Below are positions 1-11,071 of a stretch of DNA of 64,000 bases, in pieces. The stretch lies in contig NZ_CP011427.1 in the NCBI RefSeq assembly GCF_001506165.1, positions 3,596,001 through 3,660,000 on the forward strand, read 5' to 3'. The notes below the pieces were generated by a model. It was not told the DNA's origin. It saw only the letters and a program-made list of their open reading frames with translations, and did not search any database. Within the stretch, counting starts at the first letter, position 1; every line of letters begins with the position of its first letter. The translations under genes were made by a program, and so were the position numbers. Source of the stretch: Pantoea vagans (GTDB lineage Bacteria; Pseudomonadota; Gammaproteobacteria; Enterobacterales; Enterobacteriaceae).

Positions 1-39
1 AGGCCCTCTGTAAATATTGAACTGGTAATAGCCAAAAAA

Positions 40-1068
40 ATGGCAAACATTGTAACCCTAAATCCCCCCATCAGAGAAGATTGGTTGCAGCAACTTGCTG
101 ATGTTGTCACCGATCCTACTGAATTACTGCAACTTTTATCTCTCGATCATCATGCAGATTTGGCCGCAGGCCACGATGCGCGCAAGCTTTTTGCCCTGCG
201 CGTGCCTCGCGCCTTCATTCAGCGTATGGCGATCGGTGATCCACAAGACCCTCTGTTGCTGCAAGTTTTGACCAGCCGTCAGGAATTTAATGATGCGCCA
301 GGTTACAGCACCGACCCGCTCGACGAACAGAGCAGCGTGGTGCCGGGTTTACTGCATAAGTATAGAAACCGTGCGCTGCTGCTGGTGAAAGGCGGTTGTG
401 CCGTCAACTGCCGCTACTGTTTCCGCCGCCATTTCCCCTATCAGGATAACCAGGGCAATAAACGCAACTGGCAGGCTGCGATTGATTACATTGCGGAACA
501 TCCAGAACTGGATGAGATCATCTTCTCCGGTGGCGATCCGCTGATGGCGAAAGATCATGAGCTGGCGTGGCTGGTTGGCGCGCTGGAAAAAATTCCGCAT
601 CTGAAACGTTTGCGTATCCACAGCCGCTTGCCGGTGGTGATCCCTGCTCGCATCACTGAAGGATTGTGTCAGATTCTGGCTGAGACGCGCCTGCAAGTGT
701 TAATGGTCAGTCATATCAACCACGCGCAGGAGATTGATGACGAGCTGCGCTATGGCATGCAGATGTTGAAGCGTGCAGGTGTGACGTTGCTCAATCAGAG
801 TGTGCTGCTACGTGGCATCAACGATGATGCGCAAGCACTGGCCAACCTGAGTAATGCGTTATTTGATGCGGGCATTCTGCCTTACTACCTGCACGTGCTG
901 GATAAAGTGCAGGGTGCCGCCCATTTCTTTGTTTCCGACGATGAAGCCCGTGCGCTTGTGCGTCAATTGTTGACGATGGTGTCAGGCTACATGGTGCCGA
1001 AGCTGGCGCGTGAGATTGGTGGTGAACCCAGCAAAACGCCGCTGGATTTACAGCTCCGTCAGGAATAA
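40..1068 (+). CDS. epmB: EF-P beta-lysylation protein EpmB (lysine 2,3-aminomutase family)
   Basis: Radical-SAM aminomutase that converts (S)-alpha-lysine to (R)-beta-lysine, the group EpmA attaches to elongation factor P. It is 342 aa, the family's usual length, and aligns end to end with E. coli EpmB from memory. The radical-SAM cluster motif CxxxCxxC is visible at C120, C124 and C127 (GGCAVNCRYCF). The C-terminal EIGGEPSKTPL segment is characteristic. In E. coli efp lies directly beside epmB in divergent orientation, so efp is expected just before the window starts; only 39 bases are visible. A strong terminator follows immediately. Confidence 0.97.
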   Translation: MANIVTLNPPIREDWLQQLADVVTDPTELLQLLSLDHHADLAAGHDARKLFALRVPRAFIQRMAIGDPQDPLLLQVLTSRQEFNDAPGYSTDPLDEQSSVVPGLLHKYRNRALLLVKGGCAVNCRYCFRRHFPYQDNQGNKRNWQAAIDYIAEHPELDEIIFSGGDPLMAKDHELAWLVGALEKIPHLKRLRIHSRLPVVIPARITEGLCQILAETRLQVLMVSHINHAQEIDDELRYGMQMLKRAGVTLLNQSVLLRGINDDAQALANLSNALFDAGILPYYLHVLDKVQGAAHFFVSDDEARALVRQLLTMVSGYMVPKLAREIGGEPSKTPLDLQLRQE

Positions 1069-1093
1069 AAAAAGCCGCATCAGCGGCTTTTTT
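1067..1093. terminator. Bidirectional terminator between epmB and yjeI
   Basis: The stem AAGCCGC/GCGGCTT is flanked by an A run on the left and a T run on the right, so it can terminate both epmB (+) and the convergent lipoprotein gene (-). Confidence 0.9.
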
Positions 1094-1111
1094 CATATTC
1101 ATTCCGTGCCA

Positions 1112-1459
1112 TTAAGGGCACTTATACACCTGACCAGACATTTTGCTGTCAAGCGGTGCAAAAGCAGACAGCAGGTTCTGCGTTGGGCTGGTTGCACCGT
1201 AAATCACGTTGCCGCCCATTTCTGCCGCACGGTTACGCAGGTCATTGGCTGCGCCACGCAGAGAACTGCCTTCACCGCCTGAACCGCTCAACCAGTTGCT
1301 CTGTGAGCCGGTGACGTTACCCAGAAGCTGACATTGGCTGCCAGGCTGTTGGTCGACGAAGGTCACACGTTCGCCGCCTGAACTCAGTTGATTGGAGCTG
1401 CTGCAGCCCGCCAGCAGTAAAGTCCCTACCGCCAGTCCGAGCAAGAGGTTAATCCGCAT
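1112..1459 (-). CDS. yjeI: DUF4156 lipoprotein YjeI
   Basis: Small outer-membrane-type lipoprotein of unknown function, 115 aa from the chosen ATG. A hydrophobic signal ends in the lipobox LLAGC and is followed by SSSN, so a lipidated mature N-terminus is expected. The body, with RGAANDLRN, GGNVIYG and a C-terminal VYKCP, matches E. coli YjeI, which sits at the same locus between groEL and epmB. An in-frame ATG four codons upstream is possible, but MRINLLLG gives the normal signal-peptide start. It is transcribed toward epmB and shares its terminator. Confidence 0.9.
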   Translation of the reverse strand: MRINLLLGLAVGTLLLAGCSSSNQLSSGGERVTFVDQQPGSQCQLLGNVTGSQSNWLSGSGGEGSSLRGAANDLRNRAAEMGGNVIYGATSPTQNLLSAFAPLDSKMSGQVYKCP

Positions 1460-1541
1460 TGTAATCCCCATTTATTATCATCAGTGTCGGGCGGCAGCGT
1501 AGCAGAAAAACGCACATTTTTTCTGAACATTCATTGCCACC

Positions 1542-1665
1542 TACCCTAAATAGTTCCAGGTGCAGAAAGGCGGCAAGGGCATGAATCCCCAAGAGCTTAC
1601 TCCAGTAAGTGACTGGGGTGAATGAACGCAGCCAACGCATCTGCAGCCAGAAATATGACGGGTAA
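1542..1665. repeat. ERIC element (copy 1)
   Basis: Enterobacterial repetitive intergenic consensus element of about 124 bp between yjeI and groEL. The conserved core is present: a GAATCCCC...GAGCTTAC arm and a GTAAGTGACTGGGGTGAA arm form the central stem. The ends are TACCC-like and GGGTA-like. It is one of three copies in the window. An ORF crossing it in reverse is not a gene. Confidence 0.92.
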
Positions 1666-1712
1666 AACCCGCAATATTGCGCTCCTACTTATACCTTGTT
1701 CGCCGCCAAAAG

Positions 1713-1746
1713 AAAAACCCCCGACCGTTTCCAATCGAGGGTTTTT
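1713..1746 (-). terminator. groEL terminator
   Basis: On the minus strand an AAAAACCCTCGA stem pairs with TCGGGGGTTTTT, directly after the groEL stop. This is a canonical intrinsic terminator for the groESL operon. Confidence 0.9.
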
Positions 1747-1773
1747 CACATGACTTAAGCAGTCAGGGGCAAA

Positions 1774-3438
<1,665 letters not shown>

Positions 3439-3471
3439 TTAAATTCGTTTCGTTCAGTGAATTACGCGTAA

Positions 3472-3765
3472 TTACGCTTCGACAATCGCCAGGATGTCGC
3501 TTTCAGAAATGATCAGAACTTCTTCGTTGTCGATCTTTTCAGTTTTAGCACCGTAGCCTTCGCTGAAGATAACCAGATCGCCAACTTTCACGTCCAGTGG
3601 CTTAACATCGCCGTTTTCCAGGATGCGGCCATTGCCAACAGCCAGGACTTCACCGCGAGTGGATTTACCAGCTGCTGAGCCGGTCAGAACGATACCGCCA
3701 GCAGATTTAGCTTCAACTTCTTTACGCTTGACGATAACGCGATCGTGCAACGGACGAATTTTCAT
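3472..3765 (-). CDS. groES: Co-chaperonin GroES (Hsp10)
   Basis: Heptameric lid of the GroEL chamber. From the ATG at 3765 the protein is 97 aa and begins [14 protein letters not shown], the invariant GroES N-terminus. The mobile loop ([12 protein letters not shown]) and the C-terminal SDILAIVEA are intact. A longer frame begins 27 nt upstream, but AGGAGAGC lies just before the chosen ATG. It is the first gene of the groESL operon. Confidence 0.99.
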   Translation of the reverse strand: MKIRPLHDRVIVKRKEVEAKSAGGIVLTGSAAGKSTRGEVLAVGNGRILENGDVKPLDVKVGDLVIFSEGYGAKTEKIDNEEVLIISESDILAIVEA

Positions 3766-3846
3766 TTGGTAGCTCTCCTTTGAGAAGTCCAATCATTCAT
3801 TTTGGGGTTGAACCGGACTGCATGGCTTCCGGCCTCGTGGAGAGAG

Positions 3847-3875
3847 AGATAGGGTCAGGAAAAACGGCTTTCAAG
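3847..3875 (-). promoter_or_regulatory. Sigma-32 heat-shock promoter of groESL
   Basis: On the minus strand CTTGAAA (3875-3869) is followed after 14 nt by CCCTATCT (3854-3847). The established RpoH consensus is CTTGAAA, an 11-16 nt spacer, then CCCCATnT, so there is one mismatch in the -10. It lies about 80 nt before groES, as in E. coli. Confidence 0.88.
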
Positions 3876-3927
3876 GGGCAAAAAATAAAAAATTTTCGTT
3901 TTTGTAACCGTTGACGAAAAAGACAGC

Positions 3928-3950
3928 AAAAAGGCGGCTTGCGCCGCCTT
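3928..3950 (-). terminator. fxsA terminator
   Basis: The perfect GC stem AAGGCGGC/GCCGCCTT on the minus strand is followed by TTTTGC and more T residues. It lies 8 nt after the fxsA stop. Confidence 0.85.
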
Positions 3951-3957
3951 CGATAAC

Positions 3958-4410
3958 TCAGTGATCTTTGTCGTGCCCGATACGATCCTGATCTTTACGC
4001 TCATATTCACCATCCATGGTGAAACCACTGTCTGGCCCCGCGCCCGGCCCCCGCCACACACGTAAATGTGGCATCAATTTCAGCGTCAGATGCTTCTGCA
4101 CCGGCGGCAACAGCAGCAGTAAACCGAGGAAGTCGGTAAAGAATCCCGGCAGCAGCAATAAGAAACCAGAGATGATGAGTGAAACGCTTTTGGTCATCTC
4201 CGCTGCTGGGCTTTCGTTACGCGCCAGCTTCTCCTGCATCAGGCGGAAGTTCTTCATGCCTTGGTTTTTCACCAGCGAAACACCAATGCAGGAGGTGAAA
4301 ATCACCAGCAGCATGGTGAGCAGCACGCCCAGCGCATGCGCGACCTGAATGAAAATTGAGATCTCAATCCAGGCCAGAACAAAAAAAATCACGAACGGTA
4401 TCCAGCGCAC
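3958..4410 (-). CDS. fxsA: Membrane protein FxsA
   Basis: Inner-membrane protein whose overproduction in E. coli suppresses F exclusion of phage T7; its physiological role is unclear. It is 150 aa with hydrophobic segments near residues 3-23, 26-46 and 78-102 (the last rich in L and GFFTD), then a polar charged tail ending in KDKDH. Its place between aspA and groES is the E. coli order. It is transcribed on the same strand as groESL but ends in its own terminator. Confidence 0.93.
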   Translation of the reverse strand: MRWIPFVIFFVLAWIEISIFIQVAHALGVLLTMLLVIFTSCIGVSLVKNQGMKNFRLMQEKLARNESPAAEMTKSVSLIISGFLLLLPGFFTDFLGLLLLLPPVQKHLTLKLMPHLRVWRGPGAGPDSGFTMDGEYERKDQDRIGHDKDH

Positions 4411-4784
4411 CGATATCTCCTGTGAGTAGAGCTGCCTCGCTATTTGCCAGGCAGCAGAATGGGATGGTCTGTAAGACCGTATTGATAGAGATGGGCATCT
4501 GAACCCATGATTTCAACCGATCCTGCCAAATTTTTCCCACTGACTTAAAATTGCGAACTACATCACATATCGTTATTACCGCTGGGCCAGCAAATGCCCG
4601 TAAAGTGATCTGTGCACAAACAATTCTGTAACAACAGAATATGATCGTGCCCGCCAGCCCGAAGATGGATAAAATGTCGGTGCGGGTATTCCACGACAAT
4701 ATAATTGCTTCACCTGCACAGTGATTGCCGCCGACCATCCCGGTCGCCTGGCAGCCACACCGCAGAAATAATAAGAAGGTAATC
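4411..4784. other. Divergent fxsA/aspA regulatory region
   Basis: This 374-bp gap holds the aspA promoter region, including a CRP-type site. Reverse-strand frames across it lack ribosome-binding sites and recognisable domains, so I call no gene here. Confidence 0.7.
4552..4567. promoter_or_regulatory. Candidate CRP site upstream of aspA
   Basis: TGCGA-N6-TCACA matches the CRP consensus TGTGA-N6-TCACA with one mismatch, 218 bp before the aspA start. E. coli aspA is known to be CRP-activated. The distance is large, so confidence is moderate. Confidence 0.5.
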
Positions 4785-6221
4785 ATGGCGAACAACATTC
4801 GTATCGAAGAAGACCTGTTAGGCATGCGCGAAGTTCCGGCAGACGCTTACTACGGTGTTCATACTCTGCGTGCGATTGAGAACTTCTACATTAGTAATAA
4901 TAAAATCAGCGACATACCGGAATTTGTTCGCGGTATGGTGATGGTGAAAAAAGCAGCCGCGCTCGCCAACAAAGAGCTGCAAACAATCCCTCGCAACATT
5001 GCTAACACCATTATTCAAGCCTGTGATGAAGTGCTGAATAACGGTAAATGCATGGATCAGTTCCCGGTTGACGTCTATCAAGGCGGCGCGGGGACTTCGG
5101 TTAACATGAACACTAACGAAGTGCTGGCGAACATCGGCCTTGAGCTGATGGGCCACCAGAAAGGTGAATACCAGTACCTCAACCCCAACGATCACGTGAA
5201 TAAGTGTCAGTCAACTAACGATGCTTATCCCACCGGTTTTCGTATCGCGGTTTACGCCTCCATCCTGAAACTGCTGGACGGCATTAGCCAGCTGAGCGAA
5301 GGCTTCCAGCGTAAAGCGGTCGAGTTCGAAAACATTCTGAAGATGGGCCGTACGCAGCTTCAGGATGCGGTGCCGATGACGCTGGGTCAGGAGTTCCACG
5401 CCTTCAACGTACTGTTGAATGAAGAAACACGCAGTATTCTGCGCACCGCAGAACTGCTGCTGGAAGTGAACCTTGGCGCGACCGCAATCGGTACCCGTCT
5501 CAACACCCCTGATGGCTATCAGCAACTGGCGGTACAGCGCCTTGCTGAAGTCAGCAACCTGCCGGTGGTGCCTGCAGAAGATCTGATCGAAGCCACCTCG
5601 GACTGTGGTGCCTACGTCATGGTGCACTCAGCGCTGAAACGTCTGGCGGTGAAACTGTCGAAGATTTGTAATGACCTGCGCTTGCTCTCATCCGGGCCAC
5701 GTGCGGGCCTGAACGAAATCAACTTGCCTGAACTGCAGGCAGGTTCATCGATCATGCCAGCCAAAGTGAACCCGGTCGTGCCAGAAGTGGTGAATCAGGT
5801 CTGCTTCAAAGTCATCGGTAACGATATTACCGTCACCATGGCCTCAGAAGCGGGTCAGTTGCAGCTGAACGTCATGGAGCCGGTCATTGGCCAGGCGCTG
5901 TTCGAGTCGATCAGCATTCTGACCAACGCCTGCTTCAACCTGCTGGAAAAATGCGTTAACGGCATTACCGCCAACAAAGCGGTGTGTGAAGCTTACGTAT
6001 TCAACTCGATTGGTATCGTCACCTATCTGAACCCCTATATCGGCCACCACAATGGCGATATCGTCGGCAAGATTTGTGCAGAAACCGGTAAGAGCGTACG
6101 TGAAGTGGTGCTGGAGCGCGGCCTACTGACCGAAGCAGAGCTGGATGATATTTTCTCTATCCAGAACCTGATGCATCCGACTTATAAAGCCAAACGCTAC
6201 ACCGACGAAAACGAACAGTAA
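4785..6221 (+). CDS. aspA: Aspartate ammonia-lyase AspA
   Basis: Cytosolic homotetrameric lyase converting L-aspartate to fumarate and ammonia. It is 478 aa from the ATG at 4785, which follows AAGAAGGT at good spacing; an upstream in-frame start is unsupported. The superfamily signature is present as [11 protein letters not shown] (catalytic Ser in the flexible loop), with the conserved TSVNMNTNE and [10 protein letters not shown] blocks. dcuA follows, giving the standard aspartate/fumarate metabolic pair. The gene is capped by its own terminator. Confidence 0.98.
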   Translation: MANNIRIEEDLLGMREVPADAYYGVHTLRAIENFYISNNKISDIPEFVRGMVMVKKAAALANKELQTIPRNIANTIIQACDEVLNNGKCMDQFPVDVYQGGAGTSVNMNTNEVLANIGLELMGHQKGEYQYLNPNDHVNKCQSTNDAYPTGFRIAVYASILKLLDGISQLSEGFQRKAVEFENILKMGRTQLQDAVPMTLGQEFHAFNVLLNEETRSILRTAELLLEVNLGATAIGTRLNTPDGYQQLAVQRLAEVSNLPVVPAEDLIEATSDCGAYVMVHSALKRLAVKLSKICNDLRLLSSGPRAGLNEINLPELQAGSSIMPAKVNPVVPEVVNQVCFKVIGNDITVTMASEAGQLQLNVMEPVIGQALFESISILTNACFNLLEKCVNGITANKAVCEAYVFNSIGIVTYLNPYIGHHNGDIVGKICAETGKSVREVVLERGLLTEAELDDIFSIQNLMHPTYKAKRYTDENEQ

Positions 6222-6242
6222 TCCGTTCCGGATCAAATCGCC

Positions 6243-6279
6243 AAAAGCACGCTTGTATACAATACGGCGTGCTTTTTTT
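6243..6279 (+). terminator. aspA terminator
   Basis: AAAAGCACGC pairs with GCGTGCTTTT and is followed by a run of T residues. It probably limits but may not abolish read-through into dcuA. Confidence 0.88.
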
Positions 6280-6291
6280 CTTATGGCGACC

Positions 6292-6440
6292 ATACCCAAA
6301 ATAATTCGAGACCCCTCATGGGGCCTACTCTTGGTTCAGAAAGGCGGCAAGTGCATGAATCCTCAGGAGCTTACTGAAGTCAGTGACTGAGGTGAATGCA
6401 CGTAGCCAACGCACCTGCACCTTGAAGTAGGAAGGGTATA
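6292..6440. repeat. ERIC element (copy 2)
   Basis: The ERIC core (GAATCCTCAGGAGCTTACTG and the matching GTCAGTGACTGAGGTGAATG arm) lies between aspA and dcuA, with ends TACCC and GGGTATA. The left side is longer than in the other copies because of an extra small CCCC-TCAT-GGGG hairpin. Confidence 0.92.
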
Positions 6441-6487
6441 CAATTTTAAGAGTCTGGATCTCCCCCCATGGCTCAGGAGCGGAATGA

Positions 6488-7789
6488 ATGGTAGGTGTGG
6501 AGTTATTGATTGTTCTGCTGGCAATCTGGCTCGGTGCGCGTTTAGGCGGCATTGGAATTGGGTTTGCTGGCGGATTTGGCGTGTTGGTGCTGACACTCTT
6601 CTTCGGCATGAAACCCGGCGCCATTCCCTTCGATGTGATCGAAATTATCATGGCGGTAATCGCCGCGATTGCCGCGATGCAAATTGCCGGTGGGCTGGAC
6701 TATATGGTGGGTCTGGCCGAACGGTTATTACGTCGACACCCACGGTATGTCACCTTCCTTGCGCCACTGGTCACCTATGTGATGACGTTACTGGCCGGCA
6801 CGGGGCACACCGCATTCTCCACCCTGCCGGTGATTGCTGAAGTCGCTAAAGAACAAGGTGTTCGTCCCTCGCGCCCGCTGTCGATTGCCGTCGTCGCCTC
6901 GCAGATCGCCATCACTGCTTCTCCGCTCTCCGCCGCCGTGGTGTTCTTTGCGTCGATTCTTGAACCGCGCGGCGTCAGCTATCTGGCGCTGCTTGCCGTG
7001 TCAATCCCCGCCACCATGGCCGCCATTTTCTGTGCAGCGGTGATCACCAGCTTCCTCGGCAAAGAGTTGCAAGAGGACGAGGTTTACCAGGCGCGTCTGG
7101 CCAAGGGTGAAGTCACGCTACGCGGCGAACGTGTTTATGACATCAAACCGGGCGCCAAACGTTCTGTGCTGCTGTTCCTGTTGGGGATTGCTGCTGTGGT
7201 GCTGTACGCCACCGCAATCAGTGACAGCGTTGGGCTGATTAGCAACCCAGTGTTGCCACGTAACGAAGCGATTGTGGTCTTTATGCTGACCGTCGCGACC
7301 CTGATCTGCCTAACGTGCAAAGTGGATACCGGCGAGATCCTCAGTGCCAGCACCTTTAAATCCGGCATGAGCGCCTGTATCTGTGTGATGGGCGTCGCCT
7401 GGCTCGGTGATACCTTCGTTAAAGCACATCTGACCGATATCCAGACCGTCGCGGGCGATATGCTGCAAAGCTATCCTTGGATGCTGGCGCTGGTGCTGTT
7501 CTTCGCCGCTACCCTGCTCTACTCACAGGCCGCCACCACCAAAGCGCTAATGCCCGCCGCCCTGATGTTAGGCGTGTCACCGCTGGCAGCCATCGCTTCT
7601 TTTGCCGCTGTCTCCGCGCTGTTTGTTTTGCCAACCTATCCCACGTTGTTAGCGGCAGTAGAGATGGATGACACCGGCTCCACCCGAATCGGCAAGTTTG
7701 TTTTTAACCACTCCTTTATTATTCCCGGCGTGTTGGCAATCGCCTTCTCAGTGGCGTTTGGCTTCCTGTTTGGTAGCCTGATTCTGTAG
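6488..7789 (+). CDS. dcuA: Anaerobic C4-dicarboxylate transporter DcuA
   Basis: Inner-membrane carrier exchanging aspartate, fumarate, malate and succinate. It is 433 aa with about ten hydrophobic segments, matching the Dcu family length. The N-terminus [17 protein letters not shown] and the later [20 protein letters not shown] block are characteristic. AGGAGCGG precedes the ATG at 6488; an overlapping ATG at 6484 is out of frame. The aspA partner lies upstream beyond an ERIC element. Confidence 0.97.
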   Translation: MVGVELLIVLLAIWLGARLGGIGIGFAGGFGVLVLTLFFGMKPGAIPFDVIEIIMAVIAAIAAMQIAGGLDYMVGLAERLLRRHPRYVTFLAPLVTYVMTLLAGTGHTAFSTLPVIAEVAKEQGVRPSRPLSIAVVASQIAITASPLSAAVVFFASILEPRGVSYLALLAVSIPATMAAIFCAAVITSFLGKELQEDEVYQARLAKGEVTLRGERVYDIKPGAKRSVLLFLLGIAAVVLYATAISDSVGLISNPVLPRNEAIVVFMLTVATLICLTCKVDTGEILSASTFKSGMSACICVMGVAWLGDTFVKAHLTDIQTVAGDMLQSYPWMLALVLFFAATLLYSQAATTKALMPAALMLGVSPLAAIASFAAVSALFVLPTYPTLLAAVEMDDTGSTRIGKFVFNHSFIIPGVLAIAFSVAFGFLFGSLIL

Positions 7790-7872
7790 CGCCGTTACAT
7801 CCTGAAAACCTCGAGGCGAGGCGGCCGTGTTATCATCGCGGCCTATTTGCCAACGGAGCTGATTACATCGTC

Positions 7873-9573
7873 ATGGCTGCACGACTCTCCCGCCTGATGG
7901 GCCTTTGCTTTGCGCTGCTGTTTTGCCTTTCCGCGCACGCGAATATTTTCTCACCCAATAACAACAGCCGCTTTGTGCCGGTCGACCAGGCCTTTGGCTT
8001 TGATTTCAGCCAGCAAGGTAATCAGCTGACGCTGAGCTGGAAGGTGAAGGATGGCTATTACCTGTATCGCCAGCAAATTCACGTCACCCCGCAACAGGCG
8101 CAGATAGCCCCCCTTGCCCTGCCAGCGGGCAAGCCGCATGAAGATGAGTTTTACGGCAAAAGCGAAATCTATCCGCAGGATCTGCAACTGCCGATCACGC
8201 TACGTCAGGCCGATGCAGGTGCAACGCTCACGGTCACCTACCAAGGCTGTGCTGCTGCCGGGTTCTGCTATCCACCTGAAACCCGCTCCGTGCCGCTGAA
8301 TCCTGTCGCGCTGAATTCTGCTGCGCCAGCGGTCACGGCTCAACCTGGCCCCTCTTCAACGCCACTGCCCTTTTCACCGCTTTGGGCGCTGCTGATTGGT
8401 ATCGGTGTCGCCTTCACGCCTTGTGTGTTGCCGATGTATCCGCTGATCTCCAGCATCATTCTGGGTGGACCACGTCGCTATTCGGTGGGCCGCCTGTTTG
8501 CGCTGGCAATGGTGTATGTGCAAGGCATGGCGCTGACCTATACCCTGCTCGGCATGGTCGTTGCGGCGGCGGGCTTACGTTTCCAGGCTGCACTGCAACA
8601 TCCGTATGTTTTAATTGGCTTGTCGGTGCTGTTTATCGTCCTGGCCCTGTCAATGTTTGGCCTGTTCACTTTGCAACTGCCCTCCAGCCTGCAAACCCGC
8701 TTGACGCTCTGGAGTAACCGCCAACAAGGTGGCTCGCTGCCTGGCGTGTTTATGATGGGTGCGCTGGCAGGATTGATCTGCTCGCCCTGCACCACCGCGC
8801 CGCTCAGCGCCATCCTGCTGTATATCGCCCAGAGCGGCAATCTGTGGGCCGGTGCCGGCACGCTATGGTTATACGCGTTCGGTATGGGCCTGCCGCTGAT
8901 TGCCGTCACGATGTTTGGTAACAAGCTGCTGCCAAAAAGTGGCCCCTGGATGCAGAGCGTAAAAGAGGGTTTTGGCTTTGTGATTCTGGCATTGCCGGTG
9001 TTCTTGCTGGAGCGCGTCATCGGCGATACCTGGGGGTTGCGTCTCTGGAGCCTGCTTGGCGTGGCCTTCTTTGCCTGGGCGTTCAGCCTCAGCTTGCGTG
9101 CGCAGGGCAAATGGCGCATCCTGCAAATCGTGATGCTGGCGGCGGCACTGGTGGCCGCGCGTCCGCTGCAAGACTGGGCCTTTGGCAGCAGCAACAGCGT
9201 GCAATCCGTTGCCCATCTGCCGTTCAAAACCATTGCCAGCAGCGAACAACTGGATAGCGCCTTGCAGCAGGCACAGGGCCGCATCACCATGGTTGATCTC
9301 TACGCCGACTGGTGCGTGGCCTGCAAAGAGTTTGAAAAATACACCTTCAGCGACCAAGGCGTGCAAAACGATTTGAGCCAGATACAGCTGCTGCAAGCCA
9401 ACGTCACCGCCAACAGTGCGCAAGACAATGCACTGCTACAGCATTTACAGGTGCTCGGATTACCGACCATCCTGTTTTTTGATGCGCAGGGTAAAGAAAT
9501 CCCTGATTCGCGCGTGACCGGTTTCCTGAGTGCCGCAGACTTCAGCGCGCATTTGCACAATCTGCCGCGTTAA
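7873..9573 (+). CDS. dsbD: Thiol:disulfide interchange protein DsbD
   Basis: Carries electrons from cytosolic thioredoxin across the inner membrane to DsbC, DsbG and CcmG. It is 566 aa, against 565 in E. coli. After a signal peptide (cleavage near AHA-N) comes the periplasmic alpha domain with its cysteine pair (QGCAAAGFC). Eight membrane helices follow, with the buried cysteines in [10 protein letters not shown] and CSPCTTAPL, then the C-terminal thioredoxin-like domain with WCVAC (C481 and C484). All six redox cysteines are present. In E. coli cutA lies between dcuA and dsbD; here only 83 bp separate them and cutA is absent. Confidence 0.98.
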   Translation: MAARLSRLMGLCFALLFCLSAHANIFSPNNNSRFVPVDQAFGFDFSQQGNQLTLSWKVKDGYYLYRQQIHVTPQQAQIAPLALPAGKPHEDEFYGKSEIYPQDLQLPITLRQADAGATLTVTYQGCAAAGFCYPPETRSVPLNPVALNSAAPAVTAQPGPSSTPLPFSPLWALLIGIGVAFTPCVLPMYPLISSIILGGPRRYSVGRLFALAMVYVQGMALTYTLLGMVVAAAGLRFQAALQHPYVLIGLSVLFIVLALSMFGLFTLQLPSSLQTRLTLWSNRQQGGSLPGVFMMGALAGLICSPCTTAPLSAILLYIAQSGNLWAGAGTLWLYAFGMGLPLIAVTMFGNKLLPKSGPWMQSVKEGFGFVILALPVFLLERVIGDTWGLRLWSLLGVAFFAWAFSLSLRAQGKWRILQIVMLAAALVAARPLQDWAFGSSNSVQSVAHLPFKTIASSEQLDSALQQAQGRITMVDLYADWCVACKEFEKYTFSDQGVQNDLSQIQLLQANVTANSAQDNALLQHLQVLGLPTILFFDAQGKEIPDSRVTGFLSAADFSAHLHNLPR

Positions 9574-9595
9574 ACGACACTGGTTGCAGGACACT

Positions 9596-9617
9596 GCCCG
9601 TTCGCCCGCGAACGGGC
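9596..9617. other. Perfect 10-bp hairpin between dsbD and dicD
   Basis: GCCCGTTCGC pairs exactly with GCGAACGGGC across a two-base centre. No T run follows. It ends 12 nt before the dicD ribosome-binding site and may tune read-through or messenger stability. Confidence 0.6.
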
Positions 9618-9639
9618 CCGCACTCCAGAGGAGAGTCAC

Positions 9640-10218
9640 TTGCAACGTGAACAGATTCTTGAGCATGCGCTGAATGTGCTTGAGCAGAGCGGATTAGCCG
9701 CCACCACTTCCCTGCAACAGCTGGCCGGCGAGACCGGGCTAACAAAGGAACAACTTGAGCGTTTCTGGCCCGACCGTGATGCCCTGCTGTATGACGCCCT
9801 GCGTTATCACGGCCAGCAAATCGATAGCTGGCGCCGTCAGGTGCAGCTCAATGAACATCTCACTCCCGCTCAAAAACTGCTGGCGCGCTATGAAGTGTTG
9901 AGTGAACACGTGAATAAAGGGCGCTTCCCCGGCTGCCTGTTTATCGCTGCCTGTAGTTTCTATCCGCAACCCGATCAACCGGTGCATCAACTTGCCGAGC
10001 AGCAAAAACGCAGCTCATGGCAGTTTACTCATGAGATCCTGGTGGATTTGGCGCTGGATAACCCCAGCATGGTGGCCGATCAAATGGAGCTGATCCTTGA
10101 GGGCTGCCTCAGCAAGCTGCTGGTAAAGCGTAACGTACAGGACGTAGCGACCGCTCGCCGCCTGGCCGAGGATGTGCTGAGCATAGCGTTGTGTCGTCAA
10201 AACGGCGCACTGAGCTGA
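9640..10218 (+). CDS. dicD: TetR-family regulator DicD (YjdC)
   Basis: TetR-type DNA-binding protein, 192 aa. The helix-turn-helix lies at about residues 22-45 and the ligand/dimer region is helical. The blocks RFWPD, ALLYDALRYH, QQIDSWRRQ and PGCLFIAAC match E. coli YjdC, which also follows dsbD. The start is TTG at 9640, preceded by GAGGAGA at correct spacing; no ATG fits. The target genes cannot be read from the sequence. Confidence 0.88.
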   Translation: MQREQILEHALNVLEQSGLAATTSLQQLAGETGLTKEQLERFWPDRDALLYDALRYHGQQIDSWRRQVQLNEHLTPAQKLLARYEVLSEHVNKGRFPGCLFIAACSFYPQPDQPVHQLAEQQKRSSWQFTHEILVDLALDNPSMVADQMELILEGCLSKLLVKRNVQDVATARRLAEDVLSIALCRQNGALS

Positions 10219-10314
10219 TCCACGGGCGTGGTAAAGCGCAGGGTGATATTTTGGTCAGCCTGCCTGAAAAGCAAGCAATCAGTCACGATTGCACCGTTTT
10301 TTTGACGAAAGCCG

Positions 10315-10343
10315 TTGACGGTTGTGAGCCATTAAGGTTTAAT
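10315..10343 (+). promoter_or_regulatory. tRNA-Phe promoter
   Basis: TTGACG, a 17-nt spacer, then TTTAAT, followed by a GC-rich discriminator (GCGCCCC) as in stringently controlled stable-RNA promoters. A second TTGACG lies 13 nt upstream. Confidence 0.85.
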
Positions 10344-10353
10344 GCGCCCCGTT

Positions 10354-10429
10354 GCCCGGATAGCTCAGTCGGTAGAGCAGGGGATTGAAAATCCCCGTGT
10401 CCGTGGTTCGATTCCGCGTCCGGGCACCA
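10354..10429 (+). tRNA. tRNA-Phe (anticodon GAA)
   Basis: A 76-nt cloverleaf with CCA encoded. The acceptor stem is GCCCGGA/TCCGGGC, the D arm carries AGCTCAGTCGGTAGAGC, and the anticodon stem GGGGA/TCCCC presents GAA at positions 34-36 (10387-10389). The T arm is GTGGTTCGATTCCGC. It is nearly identical to E. coli tRNA-Phe. E. coli pheU is likewise near yjdC. Confidence 0.99.
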
Positions 10430-10436
10430 ACATTCT

Positions 10437-10467
10437 GAAAACCCAGCTTATAGCTGGGTTTTTGCTT
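10437..10467 (+). terminator. tRNA-Phe terminator
   Basis: AAAACCCAGCT pairs with AGCTGGGTTTTT across a short loop, directly after the tRNA. No integrated element is seen between the tRNA and this terminator. Confidence 0.9.
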
Positions 10468-10534
10468 TTCTGCGTTTGTCATTCTGTTCCCCCCTACCAG
10501 CTATCAACTTACAGCACTGCTTATGTTCCAAATT

Positions 10535-10570
10535 TGGCACTTAACTCGTCCTATACCGATTAAAGTGCCA
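10535..10570. repeat. Inverted repeat TGGCACTT...AAGTGCCA
   Basis: Arms of 8-10 bp separated by about 20 nt, in the AT-rich gap between tRNA-Phe and the cupin gene. Function unknown. Confidence 0.5.
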
Positions 10571-10672
10571 GAAAAGGAACGTTATTAAACTTCATATCTT
10601 GATAGCTAATACAAACAACAGCTGGTTTTGAGACTTTGAATTACGGGATGCCTTTCAGCATCCCTTAATAGA

Positions 10673-11071
10673 CTACAACCGATAATCCTCGTCACTCACC
10701 TGCTCCATCCAGGTCACCGGGCTACCGTCCACCGATTCAGCAATGGCGATATGCGACATCGCGTTATCCGGGGTTGCGCCATGCCAGTGCTTCACACCCT
10801 CTGGGATCCAGATAATGTCACCTTGATTCATCACCTGAATCGCCTCACCTTCACACTGAATCCAGCCTTGCCCATGCACAATAATCAAAGTTTGTCCGAG
10901 CGGATGCGTATGCCATGCAGTCCGCGCGCCCGGCTCGAATGTCACCGTTGCGCCACCTACGCGTGCAGGGGCATCAGCCTGGAAAGGGGCATCCAAACGC
11001 ACCGTACCGGTGAAATACTCTGCTGGACCTTTACGTGAGGGTACGGAGCCGTTTTTGATGAATCGCAACAT
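10673..11071 (-). CDS. Cupin-domain protein
   Basis: Small single-domain cupin, 132 aa from the ATG at 11071, which has AGAGGA upstream; a longer frame adds eight residues without support. Cupin motif 1 ([10 protein letters not shown], two His) and motif 2 ([15 protein letters not shown]) are clear, so a metal ion is probably bound. It resembles the quercetinase-like and (R)-mandelonitrile-lyase-like cupins of unknown substrate. The gene stands alone, downstream of an AT-rich promoter region and pointing to tRNA-Phe. A GGGATGC/GCATCCC hairpin after the stop may end the transcript. Confidence 0.85.
   Translation of the reverse strand: MLRFIKNGSVPSRKGPAEYFTGTVRLDAPFQADAPARVGGATVTFEPGARTAWHTHPLGQTLIIVHGQGWIQCEGEAIQVMNQGDIIWIPEGVKHWHGATPDNAMSHIAIAESVDGSPVTWMEQVSDEDYRL

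Noticed and set aside
4604..4622. Second CRP-like site before aspA (AGTGA...CACAA)
   Set aside because: The second half is out of register with the consensus; only the 4552-4567 site is kept.
4364..4825. Reverse frame across the fxsA/aspA gap (153 codons)
   Set aside because: Overlaps both real genes and the regulatory region; no ribosome-binding site or family resemblance.
8538..9423. Two long reverse frames inside dsbD
   Set aside because: Shadows of a GC-rich membrane-protein gene; Ser/Arg/Gln-rich translations without domains.
10354..10672. tRNA-Phe as an integration site for a genomic island
   Set aside because: The tRNA is followed at once by its own terminator; no integrase and no repeated tRNA 3' end were seen nearby.
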